DNA of 64,000 nucleotides from CAZMIL01 sp964566425 (GCA_964566425.1 CAZMIL010000003.1:8427-72426), one strand, 5' to 3'; positions 31,596 to 41,054 are shown, counted from the stretch's first letter. Notes: a model not told the origin generated them from the letters alone. A program made the numbers and translations.

Positions 31596-32342
31596 ATGGA
31601 TGTAATTTATATTCTTTGGTTGAGACAGCTCAAGCGGTATCTGCGTTCACGCTCGCGGATAATCGGCTCGATTGGCCAACCATTGTTATTTTTAGTCGCC
31701 TTGGGTTTTGGTCTAGGTCGTGTTTTTCAAAAAGCAGGCGGCGGAAATTACATCATTTTTTTGACTCCGGGAGTAATTTCTCAAGGGATCTTGTTTACAG
31801 CCATTTTTACCGGAATCGAACTAATCTGGGATAGACAATTTGGTTTTTTGAAAGAAACCTTAGTCGCGCCTGTTTCCCGTTTTAAAATCATGTTGGGAAG
31901 GACTCTGGGGGGAGCAACAATTGCCACTCTGCAAGGAATAATTATTTTGCTTTTGACTTTTGTCGTCGGTTTCAGACCTTATAGTTGGTTAATGATGTTT
32001 TGGTCTTTTCCAATTATGTTTTTGATCGCTCTTTTCTTCACGGGTATCGGCACTGCTATTGCTTCAACGCTCGATGATATGCAAGGGTTCCAGTTGATTA
32101 TGAACTTTCTTGTCTTACCATTATTTTTTCTCTCCGGCGCACTCTTTCCGCTCACCGGCGCCCCCGGATTCTTGATCGCCATTGCCGAAGTTGACCCTTT
32201 GACTTATGGTGTTGACGCTTTGAGAGGTGTTTTATCAAATTCAACTCAATTTTCGATGTTTACCAATCTTAGCGTGATGATCATTCTAGCCTTTTTAATC
32301 CTAGTTATCGGTAGTTACCTATTCTCCAAAATCGAAACTTGA
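31596..32342 (+). CDS. ABC-2 type permease (DrrB type)
   Basis: 248 residues, six helices; the basic N-terminal WLRQLKRYLRSRSRI and the C-terminal motif LSGALFPLTGAP followed by PLTYGVDALRG are characteristic of the family. Partner of the ATPase upstream. Its end is 20 nt before the GT-B gene, so all three may be one operon. Confidence 0.92.
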   Translation: MDVIYILWLRQLKRYLRSRSRIIGSIGQPLLFLVALGFGLGRVFQKAGGGNYIIFLTPGVISQGILFTAIFTGIELIWDRQFGFLKETLVAPVSRFKIMLGRTLGGATIATLQGIIILLLTFVVGFRPYSWLMMFWSFPIMFLIALFFTGIGTAIASTLDDMQGFQLIMNFLVLPLFFLSGALFPLTGAPGFLIAIAEVDPLTYGVDALRGVLSNSTQFSMFTNLSVMIILAFLILVIGSYLFSKIET

Positions 32343-32362
32343 CTCCGGTTATAATGGAAATT

Positions 32363-33649
32363 ATGGATAGTGATTCACTGTTAATTATTTTTTCTTATGC
32401 TCCTGCCGGTTTTGGTCATTTGCGGGTGATGGATGCGCTTTATGACGGACTGGAGAATAAAACCAGCGCTTTGGTCCTTGGTTCACAAGATCAAGTTGTG
32501 ACTTTTTTCCACCGTTTGAGCAGTGTCCATCCTTTAATCCGCAAAGTTTTTGAGTGGATGCAGCAGGGAACAGCCGAAGAGATCTTTACCCGCATATATA
32601 GATTTTCACTAAGAGCTAAAACTTCGCATCTCGAAAAACAAATCAAGACAATCTTGAATCAAGTAGTGATTAAACCCAAGACTCTTCTGGTAGTTTCAAC
32701 CCACTTTGGTTTAGCTCACCAGTTTGGTAAATTGAAACAAAAAATTACTCAAGAGCTTAAATTGAAAACTTTCTTAGTTGTTCAGGTAACCGATGATAGT
32801 CCCCAAAAAATGTGGTACATCCCCGAGGCAGATATTATTTTTGTCCCCAGCGATTACACCAAAGAAAAATTGCTAGCATATGGTCAACAATCCAATTTTC
32901 GCATTCCAAAAATTGAAGTCATTCCTTATCCAGTTAGTCCTTTATTGACTAGACAAGCCCAGGATTTATATTGGCAGAGCCGCTGTAGTCAAGTCGACCC
33001 ACAAAGAGACACGCAAATTAATATTTTGATTCCGATCTCCGGAGCCGCAGTTGGGCTGGATTTTTTTATCAAACTTACCCAACACTTATACGAGGCAAAT
33101 AATCGTTTTAAGTTTCACATTTTAGTCAAAAAAACTCTTTATACGGAAATGTTTGTCAACAAAATGGTTGTTTTACCTTATATCAACCTTCATGTTTTCC
33201 CCGATGATAGGGAAATGGTCAATCAATACGAAGAAATTTACCATCGTGAAGTAATTTCTCTTGAGATAACCAAACCTAGCGAACAAGCATTTAAAGCCTT
33301 GCTGGCTCCGCAGCAAGTTGGCGGATCAATATTACTGTTTACAACGCCAATTGGCAGACAAGAATATGATAATCTCAAGTATTTGGCCAGGAATACTTTG
33401 ATACCCGACCGAGAGCAGACCCGCAAAATATGGAAAAGGGCTAAAATCCGCAAGCCTTTAGCAATTGAAAGCGCAGACGGCTTGAGGGGAATACAATTAC
33501 CAAGCGAGCCGGTTCAGGCGGCAACCTTTATCGAGCAAATGTTAACAGAAGGTGTTTTCCAAAATATGCTGAGATATAAAAAACGGGGAATTTTGGATTC
33601 AAGCGGAGTGGCAAAATTCTGGCAGCATGTATATAGTATGATATATTAA
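32363..33649 (+). CDS. GT-B glycosyltransferase, MGDG-synthase-like
   Basis: 428 residues from ATG 32363 (M-D-S-D-S-L-L-I-I). N-terminal acceptor domain with PAGFGHLRVMDAL, which corresponds to the GHxxA loop of MurG/MGDG synthases; a middle segment FLVVQVTDDSPQKMWYIP and PYPVSP; and a C-terminal nucleotide-sugar domain with LIPISGAAVGLDFFIKL and a PSEQAFKAL motif. Probably glycosylates a diacylglycerol or lipid carrier at the membrane. The start upstream at 32339 (TTG) overlaps the permease stop and is less likely. Confidence 0.78.
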   Translation: MDSDSLLIIFSYAPAGFGHLRVMDALYDGLENKTSALVLGSQDQVVTFFHRLSSVHPLIRKVFEWMQQGTAEEIFTRIYRFSLRAKTSHLEKQIKTILNQVVIKPKTLLVVSTHFGLAHQFGKLKQKITQELKLKTFLVVQVTDDSPQKMWYIPEADIIFVPSDYTKEKLLAYGQQSNFRIPKIEVIPYPVSPLLTRQAQDLYWQSRCSQVDPQRDTQINILIPISGAAVGLDFFIKLTQHLYEANNRFKFHILVKKTLYTEMFVNKMVVLPYINLHVFPDDREMVNQYEEIYHREVISLEITKPSEQAFKALLAPQQVGGSILLFTTPIGRQEYDNLKYLARNTLIPDREQTRKIWKRAKIRKPLAIESADGLRGIQLPSEPVQAATFIEQMLTEGVFQNMLRYKKRGILDSSGVAKFWQHVYSMIY

Positions 33650-33734
33650 GTTCAAATTTAATGGAATTTTCTGATATAGAAAAAAAACACTTGCATCGCC
33701 AAAGCAATCTCTTTATACTGAAAATACAAAAAAT

Positions 33735-34340
33735 ATGGCTCAAGAATTGCAACATGGGCACCCGGTTATCAGAAGAATTTACTTATATATTTTCATTCTG
33801 ACGTTTCTACTTTTATTTGGTTTTATAGTTCTTTATTTTGCTTTAGTTCAACCTTCTTCTCAACCAGAACAAACAAACCTTAGCCTTTCACCGACAGCTT
33901 TGCAAACTGAAAATAAAGGGACTTTGACGATGGCGGTGCAAAACAATCAACTGGCGGAAGTAAGTATGGGGCAAACCTTTAATTTGCTGGTTTCGGCCTC
34001 GGCAGAAGACAGTAAAATCGTCGGTTATGATGTGCTGTTAAATTATGACAAAAAGGCTTTTAGCGTCGGGAAAGCAACCACTCCTCTGCAATCCTTTCAA
34101 GTTTTCTCCAGTGACCATAATTCATATATGACCTTTACAGGAGCCTTAAATGTTAGCGGAGCACCGGTAGTTCTTTCCCAGACTCCTATTTTAACTGTCC
34201 CTTTTACCGCAAAACAAAAAGGCAAATATACTTTCAGCATTTTGCCAAAAGCGCAAAATGAATTGACTAAACTGGTGGAAGCGCAAACGACCAGATTGTT
34301 TGCTCCACAAGTCGCTACCTTACAAGTGACGGTGAACTGA
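33735..34340 (+). CDS. Membrane-anchored cohesin-like protein
   Basis: 201 residues. Cytosolic start (MAQELQHGHPVIRR), a helix (~16-38), then a cohesin-like sandwich (~50-200: VSMGQTFNLLVSASAEDSKI, VGYDVLLNYDKKAFSV, ILTVPFTAKQKGKYTFSI). Compared with the other two cohesins it is shorter and lacks the linker. TTGCAT-17-TATACT lies upstream, ATG 15 nt later. A third possible cohesin in the window. Confidence 0.72.
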   Translation: MAQELQHGHPVIRRIYLYIFILTFLLLFGFIVLYFALVQPSSQPEQTNLSLSPTALQTENKGTLTMAVQNNQLAEVSMGQTFNLLVSASAEDSKIVGYDVLLNYDKKAFSVGKATTPLQSFQVFSSDHNSYMTFTGALNVSGAPVVLSQTPILTVPFTAKQKGKYTFSILPKAQNELTKLVEAQTTRLFAPQVATLQVTVN

Positions 34341-34385
34341 TTATTGTCATCCGCATAAAATTACAAACTTTGGTATAATATTTGT

Positions 34386-34865
34386 ATGAATGGAGCAAGA
34401 AAATCGACTAAATTTGGTTTAGGTTTAGCCATCGGGATTGTAGCTGGGACTTTGGCAGGCATTTTTTACGCTCCCAAATCAGGTAAACAGAACCGAAAGG
34501 ACTTCGAAAAGAAATTGAATGAGCTGAAAAAGAAATTTTCTGAAATGGAAATTGAAAAAAGAGTTAAAGAAATTTACGGGACGGTTAGTGAAGACGCCAA
34601 AGAACAATATCTAACTGTGACTAAGGAAGTGATGGAAAAACTAACCGGATTGAAAGATAAGCTTGAAGAGATTGACACTCAAAAATATCAAAAAATCGTC
34701 GAAAAAGTTCTAGCGGACCTCAAGCAGAAAGGCAGACCTTCTCCGGCCGTTCTCAACAAATTGAAGAAACAACTATTTGTCGATTGGCAAAGTCTATTTG
34801 TCGCCAAAAAGGTCAAAAAAGCTCCTGTTAAAAGGGCAAAACCTCGAACAAGAGCCAAAAAATAA
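34386..34865 (+). CDS. YtxH domain protein
   Basis: 159 residues. GLGLAIGIVAGTLAGIFYAPKSGKQNRKD is the YtxH motif (one membrane helix ending in LxAPxxG). The rest is a Lys-rich helical/coiled part and a very basic C-terminus (KKVKKAPVKRAKPRTRAKK). -10 TATAAT ends 6 nt before the ATG (leaderless). Function in general stress or membrane-DNA/polyanion contact is unknown. 2 nt ahead of the next gene. Confidence 0.85.
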   Translation: MNGARKSTKFGLGLAIGIVAGTLAGIFYAPKSGKQNRKDFEKKLNELKKKFSEMEIEKRVKEIYGTVSEDAKEQYLTVTKEVMEKLTGLKDKLEEIDTQKYQKIVEKVLADLKQKGRPSPAVLNKLKKQLFVDWQSLFVAKKVKKAPVKRAKPRTRAKK

Positions 34866-34867
34866 CC

Positions 34868-35113
34868 ATGGATTGGCAACAAGTTTTTTACTTTCTGGGT
34901 TCAATTATTCTTTCCTTGACTTTAGTTGTTTTTGTTGCCATCGCGGTCTTGACGATAGTCTTTTACTACAGATACAAAAAATGGGTTCGCGAATCAAAAG
35001 AAAAAGTTGCCAAATTTAAGGGAAAAATTGCTGCTCTGCCGTTTTTACCGATTATCGGTTACTTCATTAAAAGACTCCGTAAAAAGCGAAGAAGAGTAGA
35101 GGATGAGTCTTAA
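34868..35113 (+). CDS. Small single-pass membrane protein
   Basis: 81 residues: N-terminal outer part, a helix (~9-33), and a very basic cytosolic tail (YRYKKWVRESKEKVAKFKGK ... KRLRKKRRRVEDES). Co-transcribed with YtxH. No family recognised. Convergent with the ATPase gene (4-nt overlap). Confidence 0.65.
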   Translation: MDWQQVFYFLGSIILSLTLVVFVAIAVLTIVFYYRYKKWVRESKEKVAKFKGKIAALPFLPIIGYFIKRLRKKRRRVEDES

Positions 35114-37278
35114 ATGACCGGCTTGCGTCCATACTTTTCTTTCGAAAGTTGAATAATTTTTACTCGGTTGTCATTTTTTAGATTGGGGAGGGGAAGAGTC
35201 TTGGCAGGAAAAGGAGCGGAGGTCATTCCGTCAATTGATAAGCGCATCACAACTTCAAATCTTCCCAGAGAGACAAGGTCGTTCTCGGAATAGACTTCGC
35301 CATACTCTTGGGTGAAAATTTTGGCGTCGCGCGCTCCCATAACAAAGGAAATCAGTGTTCCGACGTTACCAAAAATAGCTTTTTGCACGTCTTCGGCGAT
35401 CTGGTCGATATATTGGTTAGCCAAAGTCAACGACAGACGGTACTTTCTTGCTTCAGAAAGGATTTTAATAAATGAATGAGTGGCAAAATTTTGGAACTCG
35501 TCGACATAGAGAAAAAAATCGCGTCGTTGTTCTTCATGCTGGTAAGCCCGCCCCATGGCCGCCAGTTGAATTTGAGTGATGATCATCGCTCCCAGCAGAG
35601 CTGCATTATCCTCGCCTAGTTTTCCTTGTGAGAGATTGAGAATCAAGATTTTTCCTTCGTCCATGATTTTTTCTAAATCTATGGTGGATTTGGGATGGCC
35701 GATGATATTTCTGATCATTCGTGAAGACACAAATTGACCGACTTTATTTTGGATTGGAGAAATCGCTTCCGCCTTTAATTTATCCGGCATTTTGGCAAAT
35801 TCTTTAATCCAAAAATCTTTCAACACAGAATCTTTGAGGTAGCCGATAGCTTTTTGACGAAATTTTTGGTCGGCTAGAAGGGATAAGACATCGACCAAAG
35901 TCGCATTCGGCACTTCCAGAAGAGTAAGAATAACGTTGCGTAAAATGTACTCAAGACGCGGCCCCCAACTATCTCCATAGAGTTTGTAAAAAATGGAAAC
36001 AATGCCGGAGGCGACCAGATCCTTGTGTTGTTTATGTTTTACCTCTAGGACGTTTAGTGCAAATGGACGGCCAGTATCAAATGGTTCCAAATAAACTACA
36101 TCGTTCATTCTGCGTTTGGGAATATAGTCAAGAATAGTATTGGAAAGATCGCCATGCGGGTCAATCAAACCCACGCCGCGGTCTTTCCGGATATCGTCGA
36201 TAGCCATGTTTGAAATTAAAGTGGTTTTTCCAGCTCCGGTTTTCCCAATAATATAAATGTGTTTGCGCCGGTCGGCCGATTTAATCCCAAACGTGGCCTC
36301 CTTATTTTTAAACTCGGTTTGGGCAAAGAAATTGATGCCCTTTTTCTCTTGTTCACTTAGACCTTCTGCAACCGGCAGGTTTTCGGGCGGCTCCCCGGAC
36401 AAAGTTTTACCCCAAGTGATGTTTTTGATTCCGGCTAAAAGATAACCGGGGGGATGCCAAATGGCTGCCAACTCCTGAGCGTTTAAAATCTGGTATTGGC
36501 GTTCAAAATACCACATTTTGCGCTCCTTAATACGTTGCAAGAGCCAATTTTTTAAGATATAACGCTTGTGAAAAGAGAATTGGTTGCCCTCGCCGAGCGA
36601 GAAACTACCAAAAGTCCCGGCCAAGTTGCGCAACATTGGCAAAGATTCTCCGGGCTTGTCTGAACCGACAATCAAGCGAATCCCAACTTTTCCGCCTTGA
36701 AAAGATGACTTTTTCATCATCAATAGCTGTTGCGGACTGCGAATATATTTCTGCGATACGGAATCGTAGCTTTGTTGTTTGGCCGCTGTCACCGCCCTAC
36801 TTTGCCAAGGAAAGGAAGCCGGGGTAACAATGATTTGCACTGCTAAGCGAGCATGCTCATTCTGTTTAGAAAGGAAACCAATCAGCGAAGAAAGCGGATC
36901 GACGTCTTTGAAATCAAGATAGGTTTTGATAGGTAGATAAAAACTGTTTGACAACACCGCCTCACCTAGTGAGATCTCTTTGGCTTTTAAAACAAGCCCC
37001 AAAGGATCAGAGGTATTGTTAAATAGTGATTGGTGGTAAGAAGAAGTAACCAAACTTTTGACAAAAGCTTCATTTTGGTTGAGGGTCGAAATGTAAAAAT
37101 AGACAGTTTGTGAGAGGAGATAGATTTCGAAAGCAAAGGTTCTAGGTTTAACGAAAGTCCGCTTCCAAAATGGGAGATAAGCTTGAGACAGGAGCGAAGC
37201 GAAAATCTGGGTGGCCGACTCGATTGGAGTTTCATCATCCTTGGGATTTCTGATCTGCAGATGAGATAGAGTAGCCAT
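35110..37278 (-). CDS. VirD4/TraG-HerA-like ATPase (type IV secretion DNA-handling protein)
   Basis: 722 residues, soluble. Walker A IIGKTGAGKTTLIS at ~344-352, LIDPHGDLS right after, and Walker B FFLYVDEFQNF near 590, with arginine-finger region GARDAK and QEYG. This is the TraG/VirD4/HerA helicase-like ATPase fold common in CPR genomes, often linked to type IV pili or DNA transfer. The N-terminal ~330 residues are a separate substrate-binding domain of unknown type. -10 TATAAT is 5 nt before the ATG. No other T4SS component is in the window. Confidence 0.9.
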   Translation of the reverse strand: MATLSHLQIRNPKDDETPIESATQIFASLLSQAYLPFWKRTFVKPRTFAFEIYLLSQTVYFYISTLNQNEAFVKSLVTSSYHQSLFNNTSDPLGLVLKAKEISLGEAVLSNSFYLPIKTYLDFKDVDPLSSLIGFLSKQNEHARLAVQIIVTPASFPWQSRAVTAAKQQSYDSVSQKYIRSPQQLLMMKKSSFQGGKVGIRLIVGSDKPGESLPMLRNLAGTFGSFSLGEGNQFSFHKRYILKNWLLQRIKERKMWYFERQYQILNAQELAAIWHPPGYLLAGIKNITWGKTLSGEPPENLPVAEGLSEQEKKGINFFAQTEFKNKEATFGIKSADRRKHIYIIGKTGAGKTTLISNMAIDDIRKDRGVGLIDPHGDLSNTILDYIPKRRMNDVVYLEPFDTGRPFALNVLEVKHKQHKDLVASGIVSIFYKLYGDSWGPRLEYILRNVILTLLEVPNATLVDVLSLLADQKFRQKAIGYLKDSVLKDFWIKEFAKMPDKLKAEAISPIQNKVGQFVSSRMIRNIIGHPKSTIDLEKIMDEGKILILNLSQGKLGEDNAALLGAMIITQIQLAAMGRAYQHEEQRRDFFLYVDEFQNFATHSFIKILSEARKYRLSLTLANQYIDQIAEDVQKAIFGNVGTLISFVMGARDAKIFTQEYGEVYSENDLVSLGRFEVVMRLSIDGMTSAPFPAKTLPLPNLKNDNRVKIIQLSKEKYGRKPVI

Positions 37279-37284
37279 AATCTA

Positions 37285-40047
37285 TTATAAAACTAAAATT
37301 ACGATAAAGGCTAGAGTTAACAGCCCGAAGCCGACATATTCCAAATACTGTGGCCAAAAAATCATCACAATGTTTTTTGCAGAGGGACTGTCTAGTTTCC
37401 AGCCATTTGCCCAATTATCGATCAAGACGTGGTCGGTTAATTCTTTTCCGTTTTGATAAGCTTTCCAACCAGGCTGATACGATTGCCGAAGCAGGAGATA
37501 AGCTTGTTGCTGGTTGGATGATGAAGTTTGCATAGTTTTAAGCGCCATAATATCACTGTCAATCTCGGTAATTTTTACTTGCGCTAGTTCATTGATGGCA
37601 TCGTAATTTCCATAAGAAATATTGTCGATCGAGAGGTTATATCCCAGGCTGTTCTCCGACGGCGGGAGATAAAAATAATCTTGTCCGAATTGTTTATTTT
37701 TAGAGAGTTCATCATATAGTGTGCACAAATTTGAATAAAGGTTTAAGAGACAGAATCTTAAAGGCATGCCGCTAAGATTTTTAGAAGTAAAAGTGACAAA
37801 ATAGCCTTTAGTATGCGGCAAACCGGATAGATCAAGATTGATTCCATTTTGGAAATTGTTAGTCTTCAAATAAATCGCTTTAGTTCCATTGTCATTAATC
37901 AACTTGAGTTGGAAACGATTTTTATTGAGAGAAAAAAGCGCGTCCGCATTCAAAGCTAATGTCCCCGCGCTTTTGCCGCTGTTGCTAAACTGATTAAACT
38001 TATTTGGACCAACGCGGTCGCTGACCTCGATCATACTACGGTAAGGGTAAACAACTGTTAACGGCGTTTGCAGGCTGTTAACAGTCAAATAATTACCATA
38101 ACTCTCGTAGCCGTAATCGTTGAACCCCCAACGGTATGGTTGTAAATTAGCCTGTGGATAAATTATTTGGGAATAAGCAGGAACAGCTCCTCTGTACTTG
38201 AAAATTTGCAGCTTGCCAAACTGGCCGATTTTTGACAGACGTTGATCTTTTTCCAACTGCTTGATTAAAGCTTGAATTTCCCGTTGATAAAGAATTTGTG
38301 GTCGATTTTTTTCATTATAGGTAATTACGCTTTGATCCCACAAAATATATTGGATATTGTATTTTTTCAAATCGTTAACAAAGTCTTGAGGACTGCGCGA
38401 GTAAATTGCAAAGTGGAATTCACGGAAAGCCTGTTCATTGGCAACACTCCAACGGTCGGAATCGCGATCAAGAATGGGCTGTTTTAAACCAAACCAAATA
38501 AAACCAGAGCCTTGGTATCCCCAGCGATAGTAATTCCAACCGGCAAAATTATAAACAGGAAGTGAAAGTACGGTTCCGTCGGGCTGCTTGTTCATAAAAT
38601 CCCACATTTGCCAGTAGACCGCCGGAATTTTAATCCTAACTTTATCCGAAATGAGTCGTCCTTGGAAGAAAGGGAAACTATAGATTATCAATCCGGCGAT
38701 AAATATCAAAACACCTGTGAATAACCACCTGCTGCGGGTAATTTTCTCACTGATAAACCGCAAAAAAAGAGCCAAATAAAGAGCGTAAGAAAAAATCAAC
38801 AAGATCGAAAATTTAGTAAAAACAAAGCGTAGAGCCTCCTCCAATAATTTAAAAGACAACAACCAATTGAAAAGTCGATCAAAAGGAAAGGTATGATTCA
38901 TCAGAAAAATAAACGGCAGGATAAAGAAGGGGAACAAGGAAAGAAAAGTTTTATTTTTACGCAGGAAAGAGAGAATTATACCGAGAATCACCCCCACAAA
39001 CAGCAAATAGCCGATTCCCGCCACGATCGGGTTATTGAGATATTGTCGCCAGTCATACATCAAATATTCGAAACGATTTTTTTGAAAGTTATAAACAGTC
39101 CAGTTGAAATAAAAGCCTTTGCCCAAAGCAACGTCGGCAAGATAACCATTTTCTCGGTTACGCAAGCCGTATTCTTGCGAGTACAGACGGTTTTGTTTGG
39201 CTTCTCGATTGACAGTGGATGAGGTAAAAATATAATAGAGATTTGGCAACAGCCAGAACGAATTAATCAAAAGGGTTAAAACAATCAGAATTACTGACCT
39301 TTTTATTCTAATTATTCTGGTTTGTCCAGAATCTCGCTGAGCAGATTCCGGAGTTGCTTTACTCCCCAGAATGATATAAACGACTAGGAAAAGAGCATAG
39401 GTCCCAAAGAAGGCATACCAAAGATGCGCAGCATAAGCTTGTGGTGTGGCCAACAGAGTAATCAATGAGAACAATAATAGTGTTTTTCTGCCACCTTGCA
39501 AATATTTCAACGTTAGCAGGATGATCCATGGCAAAAAAGCATATTGAACAGTAAACATTTCAAAGGGGACAAAAAATTGCTGCAAGGTTGAGAGATTAAA
39601 GAGATAAAAGAGAGCTGTTAAGAAGGCCACAATTCTGTCATTCTGAGTGGAGCGAAGAAGCCGCTTAAAATCTAGTCCTTCACTTCGTTCAGGGAGACGG
39701 CTAAACAAGTATTTGATTAGAGCATATACCCCCAAAGGACCGAGCAATAAGTTTATAAAAATATAGAAGTAGCGTAGGGTGTTTAAGGGAAGGATAAAAT
39801 GCAATAGCCAAAGGATAACTACGCGTGGTAGATCGGCCATTTGACTGTGTCCGGGTAGCGCCCCCAGACCTTGTTCGCTATGCCAGACCGAAAGTAATCT
39901 TTGGAAATTGAGTCCGAAATTAAACTCCGGGTGCAGGGTATCCCAACCACTCAAGAATGTCCCGGCCTTGTAATTCAAAAAAGCAATGATCACGACAACA
40001 AGAGTTATAATTGCCTGCGGCCAATGTTTGTTCAGCCAGGTTTTCAT
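37285..40047 (-). CDS. Large GT-C type membrane glycosyltransferase-like protein
   Basis: 920 residues: about 12 helices in the first ~470 residues, then a large extracellular domain (~490-880) and a final helix (~895-918). The first outer loop FLSGWDTLHPEFNFGLNF has acidic residues typical of GT-C enzymes; the layout resembles arabinofuranosyltransferase AftD/DUF3367-like and YfhO-like proteins. It would use polyprenyl-phosphate sugars outside the membrane. Two short pieces look like in-frame insertions of palindromic repeats (about residues 118-137, LPERSEGLDFKRLLRSTQND; and PESAQRDSGQTRIIRI near 235-250). Followed by the ATPase, 6 nt apart. Confidence 0.78.
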   Translation of the reverse strand: MKTWLNKHWPQAIITLVVVIIAFLNYKAGTFLSGWDTLHPEFNFGLNFQRLLSVWHSEQGLGALPGHSQMADLPRVVILWLLHFILPLNTLRYFYIFINLLLGPLGVYALIKYLFSRLPERSEGLDFKRLLRSTQNDRIVAFLTALFYLFNLSTLQQFFVPFEMFTVQYAFLPWIILLTLKYLQGGRKTLLLFSLITLLATPQAYAAHLWYAFFGTYALFLVVYIILGSKATPESAQRDSGQTRIIRIKRSVILIVLTLLINSFWLLPNLYYIFTSSTVNREAKQNRLYSQEYGLRNRENGYLADVALGKGFYFNWTVYNFQKNRFEYLMYDWRQYLNNPIVAGIGYLLFVGVILGIILSFLRKNKTFLSLFPFFILPFIFLMNHTFPFDRLFNWLLSFKLLEEALRFVFTKFSILLIFSYALYLALFLRFISEKITRSRWLFTGVLIFIAGLIIYSFPFFQGRLISDKVRIKIPAVYWQMWDFMNKQPDGTVLSLPVYNFAGWNYYRWGYQGSGFIWFGLKQPILDRDSDRWSVANEQAFREFHFAIYSRSPQDFVNDLKKYNIQYILWDQSVITYNEKNRPQILYQREIQALIKQLEKDQRLSKIGQFGKLQIFKYRGAVPAYSQIIYPQANLQPYRWGFNDYGYESYGNYLTVNSLQTPLTVVYPYRSMIEVSDRVGPNKFNQFSNSGKSAGTLALNADALFSLNKNRFQLKLINDNGTKAIYLKTNNFQNGINLDLSGLPHTKGYFVTFTSKNLSGMPLRFCLLNLYSNLCTLYDELSKNKQFGQDYFYLPPSENSLGYNLSIDNISYGNYDAINELAQVKITEIDSDIMALKTMQTSSSNQQQAYLLLRQSYQPGWKAYQNGKELTDHVLIDNWANGWKLDSPSAKNIVMIFWPQYLEYVGFGLLTLAFIVILVL
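39314..39332. repeat. Palindromic repeat inside the GT-C gene
   Basis: ATTCTGG-TTTGT-CCAGAAT, a perfect 7-bp stem with a 5-nt loop, the same layout as the elements at 23892 and 41021. Adjacent GAATC...GATTC adds a second small hairpin. Encodes SGQTRI in the protein. Confidence 0.5.
39637..39698. repeat. 62-nt imperfect palindrome of the GTCATTCTGAG...CTTCG type inside the GT-C gene
   Basis: Begins GTCATTCTGAGTGGAGCGAAG and ends CTTCACTTCGTTCAGGGAGAC, two arms that are near reverse complements. This is the look of a well-known mobile intergenic repeat; here it is translated in frame as LPERSEGLDFKRLLRSTQND. Confidence 0.7.
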
Positions 40048-40051
40048 ATAC

Positions 40052-40768
40052 TTATTTTGACAGATTGAGTCTTACAGTGGGGGCGATATCGTAAGGTGTA
40101 GAAACTAGTCTTTTGTAAAAGTTGAGGGTTTTATCAAGTTTTTTTTCTTGTTTGTGGTCGGTGCGTACTAGGGTTGCCGGTAAGAGAATGATCTGTTCCT
40201 CGGGAATAAACTGACTCAATTTTTTCTGCAATGAGGGCTTAAACAAGATGATGTTATTGGTTAGATTAGCGATTGATTTATAAAAATATCCGAGAAAGAG
40301 ATTAAAAAGTGTGCGTTCGAAAACGGCTTTCCAAGGCGTATTTTTGCGGATGCTCTTCTCACTCAAAACTTGGTGGAATTCGAAATAGACTCTCTTTTTG
40401 CTCAGCTTTAACCAAAAGAGAATAAGAGGAAGGACTAAATTATTAGTCAATTTTTTACCAAAAATTTTGAAATGAAATTGGACTAAAATATGAGTGATTT
40501 TATCGTTTTTGACGATGTAGGGGACAAGTCTGAACAAAGAGAGGGGTTTGTTTTTCTCCCAGATGCGCTCGATGATCAGATTTTTCTGCTCGGAATGACG
40601 TTGCCTTTTTCCATAGTGTTCGGCCAGAACCAATATCTGTTGCTTTTTAGCCAATTTTTTGAGGGCCTTTTGGCTGTCAAAGAGCATGTCGTGGGCGAAA
40701 GGGGAGATGACTAGCAAAGTTTCTTCGCTGTTTAGGTAGATTCTTTTTTTTGTCGTGCGTTTTTTCAT
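40052..40768 (-). CDS. GT4-like N-terminal domain protein (probably truncated)
   Basis: 238 residues. LLVISPFAHDMLFDSQKALK at the start and KRVYFEFHQV further on resemble the N-terminal acceptor-binding domain of GT4 glycosyltransferases, but the protein ends where the linker to the C-terminal donor domain should begin; no conserved EX7E or GxG donor motif exists. Either a degraded gene or a separate subunit needing a partner. It lies 4 nt after the 73-residue gene and 4 nt before the GT-C gene, so it is co-transcribed. Confidence 0.6.
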   Translation of the reverse strand: MKKRTTKKRIYLNSEETLLVISPFAHDMLFDSQKALKKLAKKQQILVLAEHYGKRQRHSEQKNLIIERIWEKNKPLSLFRLVPYIVKNDKITHILVQFHFKIFGKKLTNNLVLPLILFWLKLSKKRVYFEFHQVLSEKSIRKNTPWKAVFERTLFNLFLGYFYKSIANLTNNIILFKPSLQKKLSQFIPEEQIILLPATLVRTDHKQEKKLDKTLNFYKRLVSTPYDIAPTVRLNLSK

Positions 40769-40772
40769 ATTT

Positions 40773-40994
40773 TTAGTACCCTTTTTCTTTTAGACACTGT
40801 TCATAAACCTGTTTCACTGGATAGGAAACTATTGCTCCGTTGACGTCCTTGGTTTGATATTGAGAGCTCAGGGCACAGTCTCCCATGGCTTTTAGTTTGA
40901 GAAAAGTATTAACTTTTTGTAAACCAAGCCACAGTGCAACCGCCAGTAAAACTAGCCAAAAGAGGTTAAAAATGATTTTTTGTGCGTTGTTCAT
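40773..40994 (-). CDS. Small single-pass membrane protein
   Basis: 73 residues: one helix (~7-24, IIFNLFWLVLLAVALWLGL) and an extracellular tail with two Cys (CALSSQYQT ... YEQCLKEKGY). First gene of the minus-strand run leading to GT4-like and GT-C proteins. Its upstream region contains the repeat at 41021 and the structured region 41055-41263. Function unknown. Confidence 0.62.
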   Translation of the reverse strand: MNNAQKIIFNLFWLVLLAVALWLGLQKVNTFLKLKAMGDCALSSQYQTKDVNGAIVSYPVKQVYEQCLKEKGY

Positions 40995-41020
40995 ATTTCG
41001 CTCTACGTTCGAAATGTCAT

Positions 41021-41037
41021 CCTGAACTTGTTTCAGG
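41021..41037. repeat. Palindromic intergenic repeat
   Basis: CCTGAA-CTTGT-TTCAGG within ATGTCATCCTGAACTTGTTT, 27 nt upstream of the 73-residue gene's start. The same type of element is in frame in ychF and the GT-C gene. Confidence 0.6.
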
Positions 41038-41054
41038 TCATGATTATTTCTCGA

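Noticed and set aside
32339..32362. TTG/ATG starts upstream for the GT-B gene
   Set aside because: They overlap the permease stop; TATAAT there may be chance. ATG 32363 gives the family-like start.
40052..40768. Frameshift in the GT4-like gene
   Set aside because: No C-terminal GT4 donor domain found in other frames downstream, where the GT-C gene begins after 4 nt; so truncation, not a recent frameshift.
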